From contig JASFYU010000108.1 in NCBI GenBank assembly GCA_045046905.1, positions 1-21,486 of the forward strand: a stretch of 21,486 nucleotides of DNA, given 5' to 3'. Under the pieces are notes generated by a model. That model was not told where the DNA came from and searched no databases. It was given only the letters and a program-made list of their open reading frames with translations. This DNA is from JASFYU01 sp045046905. Lineage in GTDB: Bacteria > Bacteroidota > Bacteroidia > Flavobacteriales > Flavobacteriaceae. This document shows, piece after piece, positions 1 through 7,026 of this stretch. The translations under genes were made by a program, and so were the position numbers. The first letter of the stretch is position 1. Every line of letters begins with the position of its first letter.

Positions 1-1217
1 GCAATAAGATTAAACAAGGGGTGCACAGTTCGAAAGGTATCCCATAGTGAGAAATCTGTATAGTAAGTGAAGTCAGTGGTTTGGTGTATTTTGTTGTCGA
101 AACCCATATAGTCGCCATTCACATCATTGAAGATAGTGGGCATTTGAAAGCAACGGTATAAACTACTATAAAAGACCTTTTTCTCTTCGGTAGAGCCACC
201 ATCGATTTGTATCAATGAAAGTTTTTCCTCCCATTTAGTTTTTGCGCTAGCCAAGATTGTATCGAAAGAGGTATGCTTTGTTTCGGTATCAAGATTTAAA
301 CGGGCATTTTCAATGCTTGTATAGGAAATACCTACCTGAACATTTATGCTATTTTTTTTGAAACTGAGGTTTACCTTTAAGCTATTACTCAGGGCTTGGT
401 TTTGTTTCTGTTCGTATTTTGTGCCGTCCCAAATACCATAGTCTTCAAAAGCACAATCAAAACGAGCTACAAAATAAACTTCAATGCCCCCATACCTGCC
501 GGCAAAACTACCATAGGTGCGAACAGACCCTTCAATCTCATTAGATTGTGGTCGTATGCGAACCTTACCATTTTCTGCTTTTGCGTCGCCAAGGGTATTG
601 GTGATATGTACTAGTATTCGTTTATTCGATTTTTCAGGAAAAGTATAGCGGTGGATTCCTGTACGTTCGGTAGTAGTGAATTCGGATAAAATTTGCTCAT
701 CTTTAAATTTCACACTGTAATAACCAGGAAAAGCAGTCTCTTCAGCATGTGAAAAATGATGAACATAGTCTTTTGAAAAATCAATTTTGTCTAAGGGTCT
801 TGTGGTCGGGGTAAACAAAAAATGCCCGCCCTCGGTAGCGCCTGTACCGGCCAATCGGGTATGGCTAAATCCTAAAATTTTGGTGTCAGCATAATAATAG
901 CCAGCCGTACTAAAGTCTTTGGTGTCTTTGTAAATCGACATGGTTTCAGGACTCAAACGGATCATTCCAAAGGGTACCGTTGCGCCTGGAAAATTAAAGC
1001 CGCCTACCCAATAGGGGAATCCTCCTGTACCGATAAATGTGTTTACAAGCTGCCCCAATTCACCTGGCTGTGCATGGGCAGAACTGTTCTGTGGCATGGC
1101 AGCTACTATAGTTTTGTATTTAAGGGTAGCCAAGCCAATCGTCAGTAGGGTTGCGCTAACAAGGAATGCCAGCACATATAAAAAAAATCGACCTGCTTTT
1201 TTTAAGCTTGAGCGCAT
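1..1217 (-). CDS. GH92 family alpha-mannosidase, N-terminal 405 residues (3' end outside window)
   Basis: My own translation of the minus strand from the ATG at 1217 stays open to the window edge. The protein starts with a basic stretch and a hydrophobic segment (about residues 10-30) with no lipobox cysteine, so it is probably a signal anchor or uncleaved signal peptide. Family GH92 motifs follow in the expected order: VNTFIGTGG near 58-66, NFPGATVPFGMIRLSPET near 75-92, a GYYYADTKILGFSHT block near 106-120, then FSLWDTFRTVHPL at the visible C-terminal end. These mark the N-terminal beta-sandwich and the start of the (alpha/alpha)6 barrel. Known GH92 enzymes are calcium-dependent exo-alpha-mannosidases; the catalytic acid and base lie in the part not seen here. 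The gene starts 15 bp downstream of the esterase stop, so the two are probably co-transcribed. Linkage specificity cannot be told. Confidence 0.93.
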   Translation of the reverse strand, partial: MRSSLKKAGRFFLYVLAFLVSATLLTIGLATLKYKTIVAAMPQNSSAHAQPGELGQLVNTFIGTGGFPYWVGGFNFPGATVPFGMIRLSPETMSIYKDTKDFSTAGYYYADTKILGFSHTRLAGTGATEGGHFLFTPTTRPLDKIDFSKDYVHHFSHAEETAFPGYYSVKFKDEQILSEFTTTERTGIHRYTFPEKSNKRILVHITNTLGDAKAENGKVRIRPQSNEIEGSVRTYGSFAGRYGGIEVYFVARFDCAFEDYGIWDGTKYEQKQNQALSNSLKVNLSFKKNSINVQVGISYTSIENARLNLDTETKHTSFDTILASAKTKWEEKLSLIQIDGGSTEEKKVFYSSLYRCFQMPTIFNDVNGDYMGFDNKIHQTTDFTYYTDFSLWDTFRTVHPLFNLI

Positions 1218-1232
1218 GGTGGTTTCTTTGAA

Positions 1233-2183
1233 TTATTTCGGAATATATTTTTCAAAAAAATGATCCATATGATATTGTGCATAGGCGTTTACCTTGACCG
1301 ATGCATCCATAGTATGAGGCCAACCTTTTAATTTATGATAATAAGATGGCACTCCCATCTCTTGCAATTTTTCATGAAGCCGATCTGATTGTGCATAAGG
1401 TACAAGCTCGTCTAAAGTACCATGAAAGGTAATTGTGGGTGGTGCTGTTTTGGTTATGAAATATATAGGGGAAGCCTCTTTGTACAATTCAGGGGTCTCG
1501 ATGTAGGTTTTGCCGATTAAATACTCGACCGAACTTTTGTCGTTGGCTTCTTCGTGTACTAGGTCTGAGGGGCCATAAAAATTAACAAGGGCCTGTACGT
1601 TTGGTGAAAACTTGTTTTCCTCGGCAGTAGAACCGCTATTTGAATAGGCGTTCATCATAGCCAAATGACCGCCGGCCGAACCCCCTACCATAGCTACTTT
1701 ATTAGGGTTAATGTGATATTCCTCGGCATGTTCTTTTAACCATACTACGGCAGATTGCACATCTAAAAGTTGAGCAGGGTATTTTGCTACCCCTGTAAAC
1801 CTATACTGTACTGTAGCCGTTACATAGCCTTTTTCTGCATAGCTTGTTAAATAAACTAAATAATCATGCTTATCTCCTTTTTTCCAAACACCGCCATGAA
1901 TAAAAATAATCAAGGGAGCGCTGTTGCTAAGGCTTTTAGAATGATAAATATCTAATTTTAAAGACGTTGAATCTATCGTTTTATAAATAAGGTCCTTGTA
2001 TTCTTTTACAGTTTCTGGGACGGGGTAGTCGGTTTCTATAAGTTTTAAGGCTCCAGTGACATAGGCTATTTTAAGTGTGATGTTATTGGAATACCCTTTT
2101 GGGGCAATAGAAATATGCTGCTCGGTTTTGCAGGCAAAAAATAAAATGGGAATTAAGACAAAAATCAATAGATGATTTTTCAT
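1233..2183 (-). CDS. alpha/beta hydrolase lipoprotein, BD-FAE / carboxylesterase type
   Basis: The 316-residue product begins with a lipoprotein signal (hydrophobic 4-16, lipobox FFAC with Cys18), so it is probably anchored in a periplasm-facing or outer-membrane leaflet. The fold is the alpha/beta hydrolase of hormone-sensitive-lipase or feruloyl-esterase-like proteins. The oxyanion HGG is at 96-98. The nucleophile elbow GGSAGG carries Ser169, the acid is probably Asp258 in GTLDELVPY, and the base is His290 in GWPHTMD. All catalytic residues are present and the length is normal. Such enzymes often remove acetyl or other acyl groups from glycans, and the context next to GH92 supports that here, but the substrate is inferred. 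It sits 15 bp upstream of the GH92 gene. Its upstream spacer carries the multi-hairpin repeat copy A. Confidence 0.9.
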   Translation of the reverse strand: MKNHLLIFVLIPILFFACKTEQHISIAPKGYSNNITLKIAYVTGALKLIETDYPVPETVKEYKDLIYKTIDSTSLKLDIYHSKSLSNSAPLIIFIHGGVWKKGDKHDYLVYLTSYAEKGYVTATVQYRFTGVAKYPAQLLDVQSAVVWLKEHAEEYHINPNKVAMVGGSAGGHLAMMNAYSNSGSTAEENKFSPNVQALVNFYGPSDLVHEEANDKSSVEYLIGKTYIETPELYKEASPIYFITKTAPPTITFHGTLDELVPYAQSDRLHEKLQEMGVPSYYHKLKGWPHTMDASVKVNAYAQYHMDHFFEKYIPK

Positions 2184-2231
2184 TTTTTTGGATGCTGTTG
2201 ATTTGTACTATTTAATCCTAGCTGTGGGTTC

Positions 2232-2330
2232 AATTCCTCATTCTTGGTTTAAGATCCCGAGGCTTACCCCGAAATCAAAAAATGCTTTTCGAAAGCATAG
2301 TTCGTACCCCGGGGTCGAGGGCGTTGATTT
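2232..2330 (-). repeat. intergenic multi-hairpin repeat, copy A
   Basis: A stretch of about 99 bp aligns by hand with copy B (4545-4642), with about 77 identical columns. It contains ordered inverted repeats: an imperfect one at 2258-2271 (CGAGG/CCCCG), a 7-bp stem at 2282-2298 (ATGCTTT-TCG-AAAGCAT), and the perfect palindrome ACCCCGGGGT at 2306-2315. It lies 49 bp upstream of the esterase start, after the BASS gene, in the same orientation relative to transcription as copy B. I read it as a dispersed REP-like or transcribed structural element; its function is unknown. Confidence 0.75.
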
Positions 2331-2336
2331 CTCCTA

Positions 2337-2421
2337 TGTCTGCCCGCCTATGTAGGGGACAGCATCAAAATGATTAAATTTTATTTCCTTTTATAAGCCT
2401 GCCTGCCTTGCCGTTAGGCAG
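2337..2421. repeat. short inverted repeats between the BASS and esterase genes
   Basis: Next to repeat copy A are more short repeats. TGTC at 2337-2340 pairs with GACA at 2358-2361, the heptamer CCTATGT occurs at 2333-2339 and 2347-2353, and CTGCCT at 2403-2408 pairs with AGGCAG at 2416-2421 around a 7-nt loop. The last resembles the CTGCCTGCCGGCAGGCAG-type palindromes I remember from flavobacterial spacers. No gene was found in the spacer. Confidence 0.5.
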
Positions 2422-2426
2422 ATTTG

Positions 2427-2451
2427 TCCTGTGTTTATTGATTACACAGGA
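2427..2451 (-). terminator. possible hairpin terminator after the BASS transporter gene
   Basis: TCCTGTGT at 2427-2434 pairs perfectly with ACACAGGA at 2444-2451 (8 bp, 9-nt loop), 23 bp beyond the transporter stop. On the minus strand it is followed by CAAATCTG rather than a T tract, so intrinsic termination is uncertain. It may instead protect the 3' end. Confidence 0.4.
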
Positions 2452-2474
2452 GTTTTGTAAATAGAGGGCAACTT

Positions 2475-3350
2475 CTAGTTTAAAGGTATTTTGTCTTTTT
2501 TGCCCAAACGGTTTCTTAGTAAAATAACAATGGTTGCGGTAGCGAACATCAATAGTCCATAAATTGCCGGTACAATCGCAAATTCGGCATTATTCAAAGC
2601 AATGGTAGCAAGGGTGATGGCTAAGGTTCCGTTCTGAATTCCTGATTCAATCGAGATACTGATTGCTTGGGGCCTGTTTAATTTGAACAGTATGGCTAGC
2701 AAAAATCCTACGGCCATGGTGCTGATATTGAGTAAGATTGCCGGTAGCCCAGCCTCATTCAAATACCCCATAAAAGCATCTTTGATACTATAGGTAACTC
2801 CTATGATTACTAGAATAAATATGATGGCGGAAGCTATTTTTGTCGGTTTCTCCATTTTTTCGGCAAAGACAGGAAAATTTGTCTTTACCCACATGCCAAT
2901 ACTTACAGGAATAAGAACAATAACCAATAATTGTTTGATCATGGTTTGGGCATCTACGGTCACTCCTTCACTTTGATTTGAAAATTCAGCTAGGGCAAAT
3001 TGCATAATAAAGGGAATTGTAATTATGGTCAGTAAGCTGGATACCGCTGTCAAAGAAACCGATAGGGCCAAATCTCCTTTTGCTAAATGGGCCAGTAAAT
3101 TAGAGGTTGGCCCTCCGGGGCAGGCTGCTAATAACATAACACCTATGGCGATTGTTGGAGAAAGGTCTAGAGCCGTTGCAATTAAATAACCCAATATCGG
3201 AAGGATGATAATTTGACTTGTAAGACCAATTATCATTGCCTTGGGTTTGACAATGATTCTTTTGAAATTTAAAATGGTAAGTGATAATCCCATGCCGAAC
3301 ATGATAATCATCAAGGAAATGGCCAAGATAATTCCAAAGCTAGAAGTCAT
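2475..3350 (-). CDS. BASS / SBF-family sodium-coupled organic anion transporter
   Basis: The 291-residue product is almost wholly hydrophobic, with about eight to nine predicted membrane spans, matching the usual size of the bile acid:sodium symporter (BASS, SBF) family. Diagnostic segments are ACPGGPTSNLLAHLAKGD near residues 76-93, the broken-helix region of the first inverted repeat, and IESGIQNGTLAITLA near 233-247, the matching region of the second. Family members import bile acids, pyruvate, pantothenate or other organic acids with sodium. True bile acids are unlikely in this context. A monocarboxylate or a sugar-derived acid released by the neighbouring hydrolases is more plausible, but that is inference. 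The start at 3350 gives a short N-terminus running directly into the first helix. It is unusual as the only inner-membrane carrier recognised in the locus. Confidence 0.88.
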   Translation of the reverse strand: MTSSFGIILAISLMIIMFGMGLSLTILNFKRIIVKPKAMIIGLTSQIIILPILGYLIATALDLSPTIAIGVMLLAACPGGPTSNLLAHLAKGDLALSVSLTAVSSLLTIITIPFIMQFALAEFSNQSEGVTVDAQTMIKQLLVIVLIPVSIGMWVKTNFPVFAEKMEKPTKIASAIIFILVIIGVTYSIKDAFMGYLNEAGLPAILLNISTMAVGFLLAILFKLNRPQAISISIESGIQNGTLAITLATIALNNAEFAIVPAIYGLLMFATATIVILLRNRLGKKDKIPLN

Positions 3351-3483
3351 AGTATGCGTATTTATTTGTTGATTATTGCCATTTTGAACTAATCAAGGCT
3401 ACTTACAAAAAAAACGTATAAAAATATAGTTTACTTCGTATATTTTATATGCTTTGCATTGAATCTTACCTAAAAATGTATTT

Positions 3484-4518
3484 CTATTTATCGACATTAC
3501 GAAATTTTTTCATAATTTCCTTCCAATTAGTGAAAATAATACCTTCATTTTTAAAAAAGTTAATCAGGTCAGGGTCGCCGAACATTTTTGCTTCCCATAC
3601 CCGTTGTTTCCATGAATAGGTAATGCCTTTTAGGTTCTGGGTCTCGACTGATGGGTGAAAAATGATTTCGGTAAGTCCGGGTTCTAAGGTGCTGATGAGG
3701 GTTTTGAAGGCGGTGATTTTTTCTTTGTAAGTGTCGGCTTTTGGTGCACTTGTAAAATAATCTAATTTTGGTAAGCTATAGTTTTCTACAAGTTTAATGA
3801 CTTCATCGGTAATGGGGTAGCCGATTGCTCTAAGTTCTTGTACAACTTTATCTTCTGATAAATCAAAGATGCTTCCAGGTATTCCATATTCTTGCGCTAT
3901 TTTGAGGTATACTGCCACATAGGATGGGTCACCGTATAATGAACCCATATGGGTATCAATATGGTCTGGTGTATACCCCCAGGCAATAGACTGTTCAATT
4001 TGTGCGCGTATTTCCTTTTCGACTTCCTCGGCCGAGGCATGTTGAACCACTTCTAGTGTGCTTTCCCACATTTTAAATGTAGGGTCGAGTAAGCCCGGAA
4101 CTTCTGATTTTTCGGTTACCGTACCCCATCGATAGTTTTTCCATTCGCTGGTCAAGGTCAGGTGTAGGCCTACATCCATTTTCGGATTATCGATGGCCCA
4201 GTTGATAAAATCTTCTGCATTGGGGCAGGGTATCATGACCGCTGAAGATTGTATAAAGTTGTTTGTCATTAGTTTTTCGGCCGCAGTATTGGCTTCTGGA
4301 CACATGCCTATATCGTCGGCATGCAGTATGATTACTTTTTTACCGGTGGGCCAACCGAGTTTTTCGGCCCAATTAGTAGCGGCTGTTTTGGGAGTTTCTT
4401 GGGTGCTTGCCATTTCAGATGGTTTGTTTTTTTCTTTACAACTACCTAAAGAAAAGGAAATGCATAATAAAAGAAGCACGGCACTTAAATGGGTGTACTG
4501 TTTTTTGCGGGTTTTCAT
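3484..4518 (-). CDS. ChbG/HpnK (YdjC)-family carbohydrate deacetylase lipoprotein
   Basis: The protein has 344 residues. A lipoprotein signal ends in LGSC (Cys27), so this copy is exported, whereas the classical ChbG enzymes are cytoplasmic. The YdjC-fold metal and catalytic motifs are intact: LHADDIG at 65-71 (His66, Asp68, Asp69), VGLHLTLTSEW near 116-126, and DHIDTHMGS near 185-193 (His186 and His190), followed by IIFHPS near the C-terminus. Characterised relatives remove N-acetyl groups from chito-oligosaccharides; others act on other acylated sugars or have no known substrate. In this locus it would act alongside the three serine hydrolases on a modified glycan. The spacer upstream (4519-4649) holds repeat copy B. 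Confidence 0.88.
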   Translation of the reverse strand: MKTRKKQYTHLSAVLLLLCISFSLGSCKEKNKPSEMASTQETPKTAATNWAEKLGWPTGKKVIILHADDIGMCPEANTAAEKLMTNNFIQSSAVMIPCPNAEDFINWAIDNPKMDVGLHLTLTSEWKNYRWGTVTEKSEVPGLLDPTFKMWESTLEVVQHASAEEVEKEIRAQIEQSIAWGYTPDHIDTHMGSLYGDPSYVAVYLKIAQEYGIPGSIFDLSEDKVVQELRAIGYPITDEVIKLVENYSLPKLDYFTSAPKADTYKEKITAFKTLISTLEPGLTEIIFHPSVETQNLKGITYSWKQRVWEAKMFGDPDLINFFKNEGIIFTNWKEIMKKFRNVDK

Positions 4519-4544
4519 AAAGAGCTGTTTAAAGAGTTTGTTTT

Positions 4545-4642
4545 AATCCCTCATTGAGGGTTTGATTCCCCGAGGCTTGCCTCGAAATGAAAAATGTTTT
4601 TTCGGTAGCATACCTCGTACCCTTGGGTCGAGGTTGTTGATT
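4545..4642 (-). repeat. intergenic multi-hairpin repeat, copy B
   Basis: This is the partner of copy A at 2232-2330. Its inverted repeats are CCCTC/GAGGG at 4548-4560, CGAGGC/GCCTCG at 4571-4584, a weak one at 4594-4611, and ACCCTTGGGT at 4619-4628. Positions differ between copies but pairing is kept, most clearly at the last palindrome (CCGG in A, CTTG in B at its centre). It begins 26 bp upstream of the deacetylase start and ends close to the stop of the preceding hydrolase gene, filling the spacer. Confidence 0.75.
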
Positions 4643-4649
4643 ACTGAAT

Positions 4650-5570
4650 TTATAAATAGGTGTTGAACCAGTCGAGGCCGTCTTGATATACTTTATCTAA
4701 AGGCACATTACGATGTTTGGCATCATACCAAATGATTTCTTTGGGTTCTTTGGCTGCATTGAACAACAATTTACTCATCATCGGCGGCACTATTTCGTCG
4801 TTTTTGGCATTTAGCATTAAAAGGGGTCGTGGATAAATTTGCTTTACAAAATTCAAAGGTTCGATTATGCTTACAAAATCTTTTGCTTCCTCTGAAAGAG
4901 CCTGTTCTTCATATAGCAGGTTCATTTGTCCGCCGGCCAAAGCGATTACAGGAACTTTTATACGGTCATCGGTACCGCAAAAAATAGTACCTATGATTCC
5001 GCCCAGGCTTATGCCGTAATACCCTATTCTATGGGGGTCTAGTTCTTTTCTAGATTCGATAAAATCGACGGTACGCTGTAGATCGAAAACAGTTTGGCTA
5101 ATAAGGTTTCGTGACCAATATTTATAGGTGCCTGTTAGATCGAATTCAAAGGTATCGGCTTTTCGATCTCCATGGCCACTAATATCTATACGCATGACCG
5201 CAAAGCCATTTTTTAGAAAGAGGGTGTTCCCGATAGCTATATAATCAACTGCTTTATGGTCGCCGAGGCCATGCATCAGTATGATTACGGGGATAGGGCC
5301 ACTTACATTTTTTGGTATGCTCAGAAGCCCGCTTACTTTCTGATTGTGTATGCTGGTATACGAAACCGAAAGCACTTTGAAATCGGTGGTATCAATGATG
5401 ACACGTACAGAATCTTGCAAGGGGATCGCCTGATCATAGCCATAGTATTTGGAAACGGGAAAAGATTCATTTGTTGCCCCAAGAACCCTATAGGCAACAA
5501 AGATTAAAACAACTAGGATTCCGCTTCCTAATAACCAATTTCGAGTTTTTCTAGAGGACCTCATCGTCAT
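4650..5570 (-). CDS. membrane-anchored alpha/beta hydrolase, acetyl-esterase / dienelactone-hydrolase-like
   Basis: The protein has 306 residues. After a basic N-terminus there is one hydrophobic segment (about 12-29) without a lipobox, so it is probably a signal anchor with the enzyme in the periplasm. The hydrolase core shows HGLGDH at 100-105 (oxyanion loop), GISLGG at 186-191 with nucleophile Ser188, NAKNDEIVPP near 254-263 with Asp258, and AKH with His286. The triad is complete. Relatives include S9-like peptidases, acetyl-xylan esterases and dienelactone-hydrolase-like enzymes, so substrate is open; an ester on the target glycan is favoured by context. The start overlaps the end of the PhoPQ-type gene by 20 bp, implying translational coupling. 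Two ATGs (residues 1 and 3) are possible starts. Confidence 0.88.
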   Translation of the reverse strand: MTMRSSRKTRNWLLGSGILVVLIFVAYRVLGATNESFPVSKYYGYDQAIPLQDSVRVIIDTTDFKVLSVSYTSIHNQKVSGLLSIPKNVSGPIPVIILMHGLGDHKAVDYIAIGNTLFLKNGFAVMRIDISGHGDRKADTFEFDLTGTYKYWSRNLISQTVFDLQRTVDFIESRKELDPHRIGYYGISLGGIIGTIFCGTDDRIKVPVIALAGGQMNLLYEEQALSEEAKDFVSIIEPLNFVKQIYPRPLLMLNAKNDEIVPPMMSKLLFNAAKEPKEIIWYDAKHRNVPLDKVYQDGLDWFNTYL

Positions 5571-6942
5571 CGGCTACATACATTCGAGTGCTTTTAGTAT
5601 ATGTTCCACCATTGGGGTCGGCATATTCCAAATCGATATAAAATGCCTTGTATCCTTTTTTCGGGAATGCTATTTTTTGAACGGCCGCCTTACCTTGGCT
5701 TATGGTTACTTTGCTAGAGTCCCATTCTTCATCTCTAAAATCACGATCCTCTGAATCTGCTGTCCACAAATAAAGTGATTTAAGATCTTCGGAATTCGAT
5801 GTTACAGAAATTGTAGCAGATACCTCGTCAGAGCTTAATTCATAGGCAAGCTCGGCATATGGTTTTTTATTTAAAGTACGTCCCCAAAAAGCACTCAGTG
5901 CCTTTAATGCTTTTTCTCCCCCGTCGAGATTATGCCCGGCATTAGGCGTGTAGTGAATGTAGTTCTCGCCAGGAATGTCTTTGATGTAATTCTTGACTGC
6001 GTCAACCGGCCAATACTTATCATTGGTGCCAATAAAGATTAGTTTGGGCATGGTAAGTTGTGATCGATATGAATACGGGTCGATCATTTGGTTCAGGTCA
6101 TTTCCGTCTTTTGTATTTACCGTTTGCGGAATTTCTAGCTTGATATAGTCGTTGATTTGATCGCTGTATTCATTCCATGCAGTTAGGTGGTAATCTAAAC
6201 TTATGGGCATATTAAGCACGTCGATAACCATAGGGCCTATGGCCTCTACCCGTTTGTCGCTGGCACCAGTTAGCCAAGTGGTCCAACCGCGTTTCGAAGC
6301 CCCTGCGACGGTGAATCGGCTAATGTTCTTTTTTAGTTTTTCTTTAGAAAACTCCTGTATGGCATCCATGCCGCGAACAGCGCTTTTAACCATAGGAAAA
6401 AGTAAGGGCCATGTAAGGTCTTTATCCTTTTTATAGTTGTGCAAGGTGAATGATATTAATTGGTCTTCTTCCAAATCTCCATCATATAATGGCTGCATGG
6501 GTACTTGTCGTATTATTGCCACTATGGCGCTGTTCTTTTGAGCAATCTGCGCCATTGAGACGGTTTCCTCTCCTTTAGTATCTTTTTCTTTCCAGTTGGG
6601 TATGCCATCGGTTAAAATCCCTCCAGTAATGAATAGTAAAGCACCATCGTAGGCGACTTCTTTTGGCACAAATAGTGTCAATTGATGTTTCCAAGTATGT
6701 TCTCTCCATTTTTGAGAGGTCAACAGAAGATCATAGGCCTTTACTTCTCCCATTTCAAAAGAATCTTTAAGTTCCCATTTAAAGGAGGTGTCATCATTGT
6801 TCAGGTAATTTTTTAAGGCTGTTTTCGGACTTACTTTAAGCTTGGCTTCGGGTAGTGCCTCAGCTGTGGTTTTTGAATTGTCTAGGCATGAGGATAAAAT
6901 GAATATCGGAGCCAATACTAAAATTGTCAAAAATCTTTTCAT
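5551..6942 (-). CDS. PhoPQ-activated pathogenicity-related (PqaA-type) alpha/beta hydrolase lipoprotein
   Basis: I place the start at the ATG at 6942, giving 463 residues and a clean lipoprotein signal (MKRFLTIL...LSSC, Cys19). The open frame runs 18 codons further to a GTG at 6996, but that extension is read through a heptad repeat and would bury the signal peptide. The body matches the PhoPQ-related family: LLFITGG near 102-108, IRQVP, then VAGASKRGWTTWLTG with probable nucleophile Ser216, IGTNDKYWPVD with Asp308, and NAGHNLDGG with His337. A beta-rich tail of about 100 residues follows. The enzymatic function of this family is not settled; the GASKRG elbow recalls the GCSR.G elbow of CE15 glucuronoyl esterases, which is only a hint. 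Its 3' end overlaps the next hydrolase. Confidence 0.85.
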   Translation of the reverse strand: MKRFLTILVLAPIFILSSCLDNSKTTAEALPEAKLKVSPKTALKNYLNNDDTSFKWELKDSFEMGEVKAYDLLLTSQKWREHTWKHQLTLFVPKEVAYDGALLFITGGILTDGIPNWKEKDTKGEETVSMAQIAQKNSAIVAIIRQVPMQPLYDGDLEEDQLISFTLHNYKKDKDLTWPLLFPMVKSAVRGMDAIQEFSKEKLKKNISRFTVAGASKRGWTTWLTGASDKRVEAIGPMVIDVLNMPISLDYHLTAWNEYSDQINDYIKLEIPQTVNTKDGNDLNQMIDPYSYRSQLTMPKLIFIGTNDKYWPVDAVKNYIKDIPGENYIHYTPNAGHNLDGGEKALKALSAFWGRTLNKKPYAELAYELSSDEVSATISVTSNSEDLKSLYLWTADSEDRDFRDEEWDSSKVTISQGKAAVQKIAFPKKGYKAFYIDLEYADPNGGTYTKSTRMYVADDDEVL

Positions 6943-6984
6943 GATGGGTATTATGGTGTTAGATAGTTCGTTGCTCGTTTTGGT

Positions 6985-7026
6985 TTCACTGTTCACTGTT
7001 CACTGTTCACTGTTCACTGCTCACTG
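6985..7026 (-). repeat. heptanucleotide tandem array (CAGTGAA on minus strand)
   Basis: On the plus strand this is five exact TTCACTG units (6985-7019) followed by one CTCACTG (7020-7026). Two looser heptads (GTTCGTT, GCTCGTT) lie at 6966-6979. Read with transcription of the flanking minus-strand genes, the unit is CAGTGAA. The array supplies the stop codon of the ceramidase-like gene (TGA at 7023-7021) and fills most of the spacer before the PqaA-type gene. The same unit occurs after the last plus-strand gene at 21149-21183. Confidence 0.95.

Noticed and set aside
396..614. Plus-strand ORF inside the GH92 region
   Set aside because: It is antisense to a continuous GH92 reading frame with recognisable motifs; it has no domain or signal of its own.
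4193..4546. 117-residue plus-strand ORF opposite the deacetylase
   Set aside because: It mirrors the deacetylase coding strand and has no recognisable domain; treated as a shadow frame.
6943..6996. N-terminal extension of the PqaA-type gene from a GTG at 6996
   Set aside because: The extension is encoded partly by the heptad array, lacks protein character and would place a lipoprotein signal 18 residues inside the protein; the ATG at 6942 is preferred.
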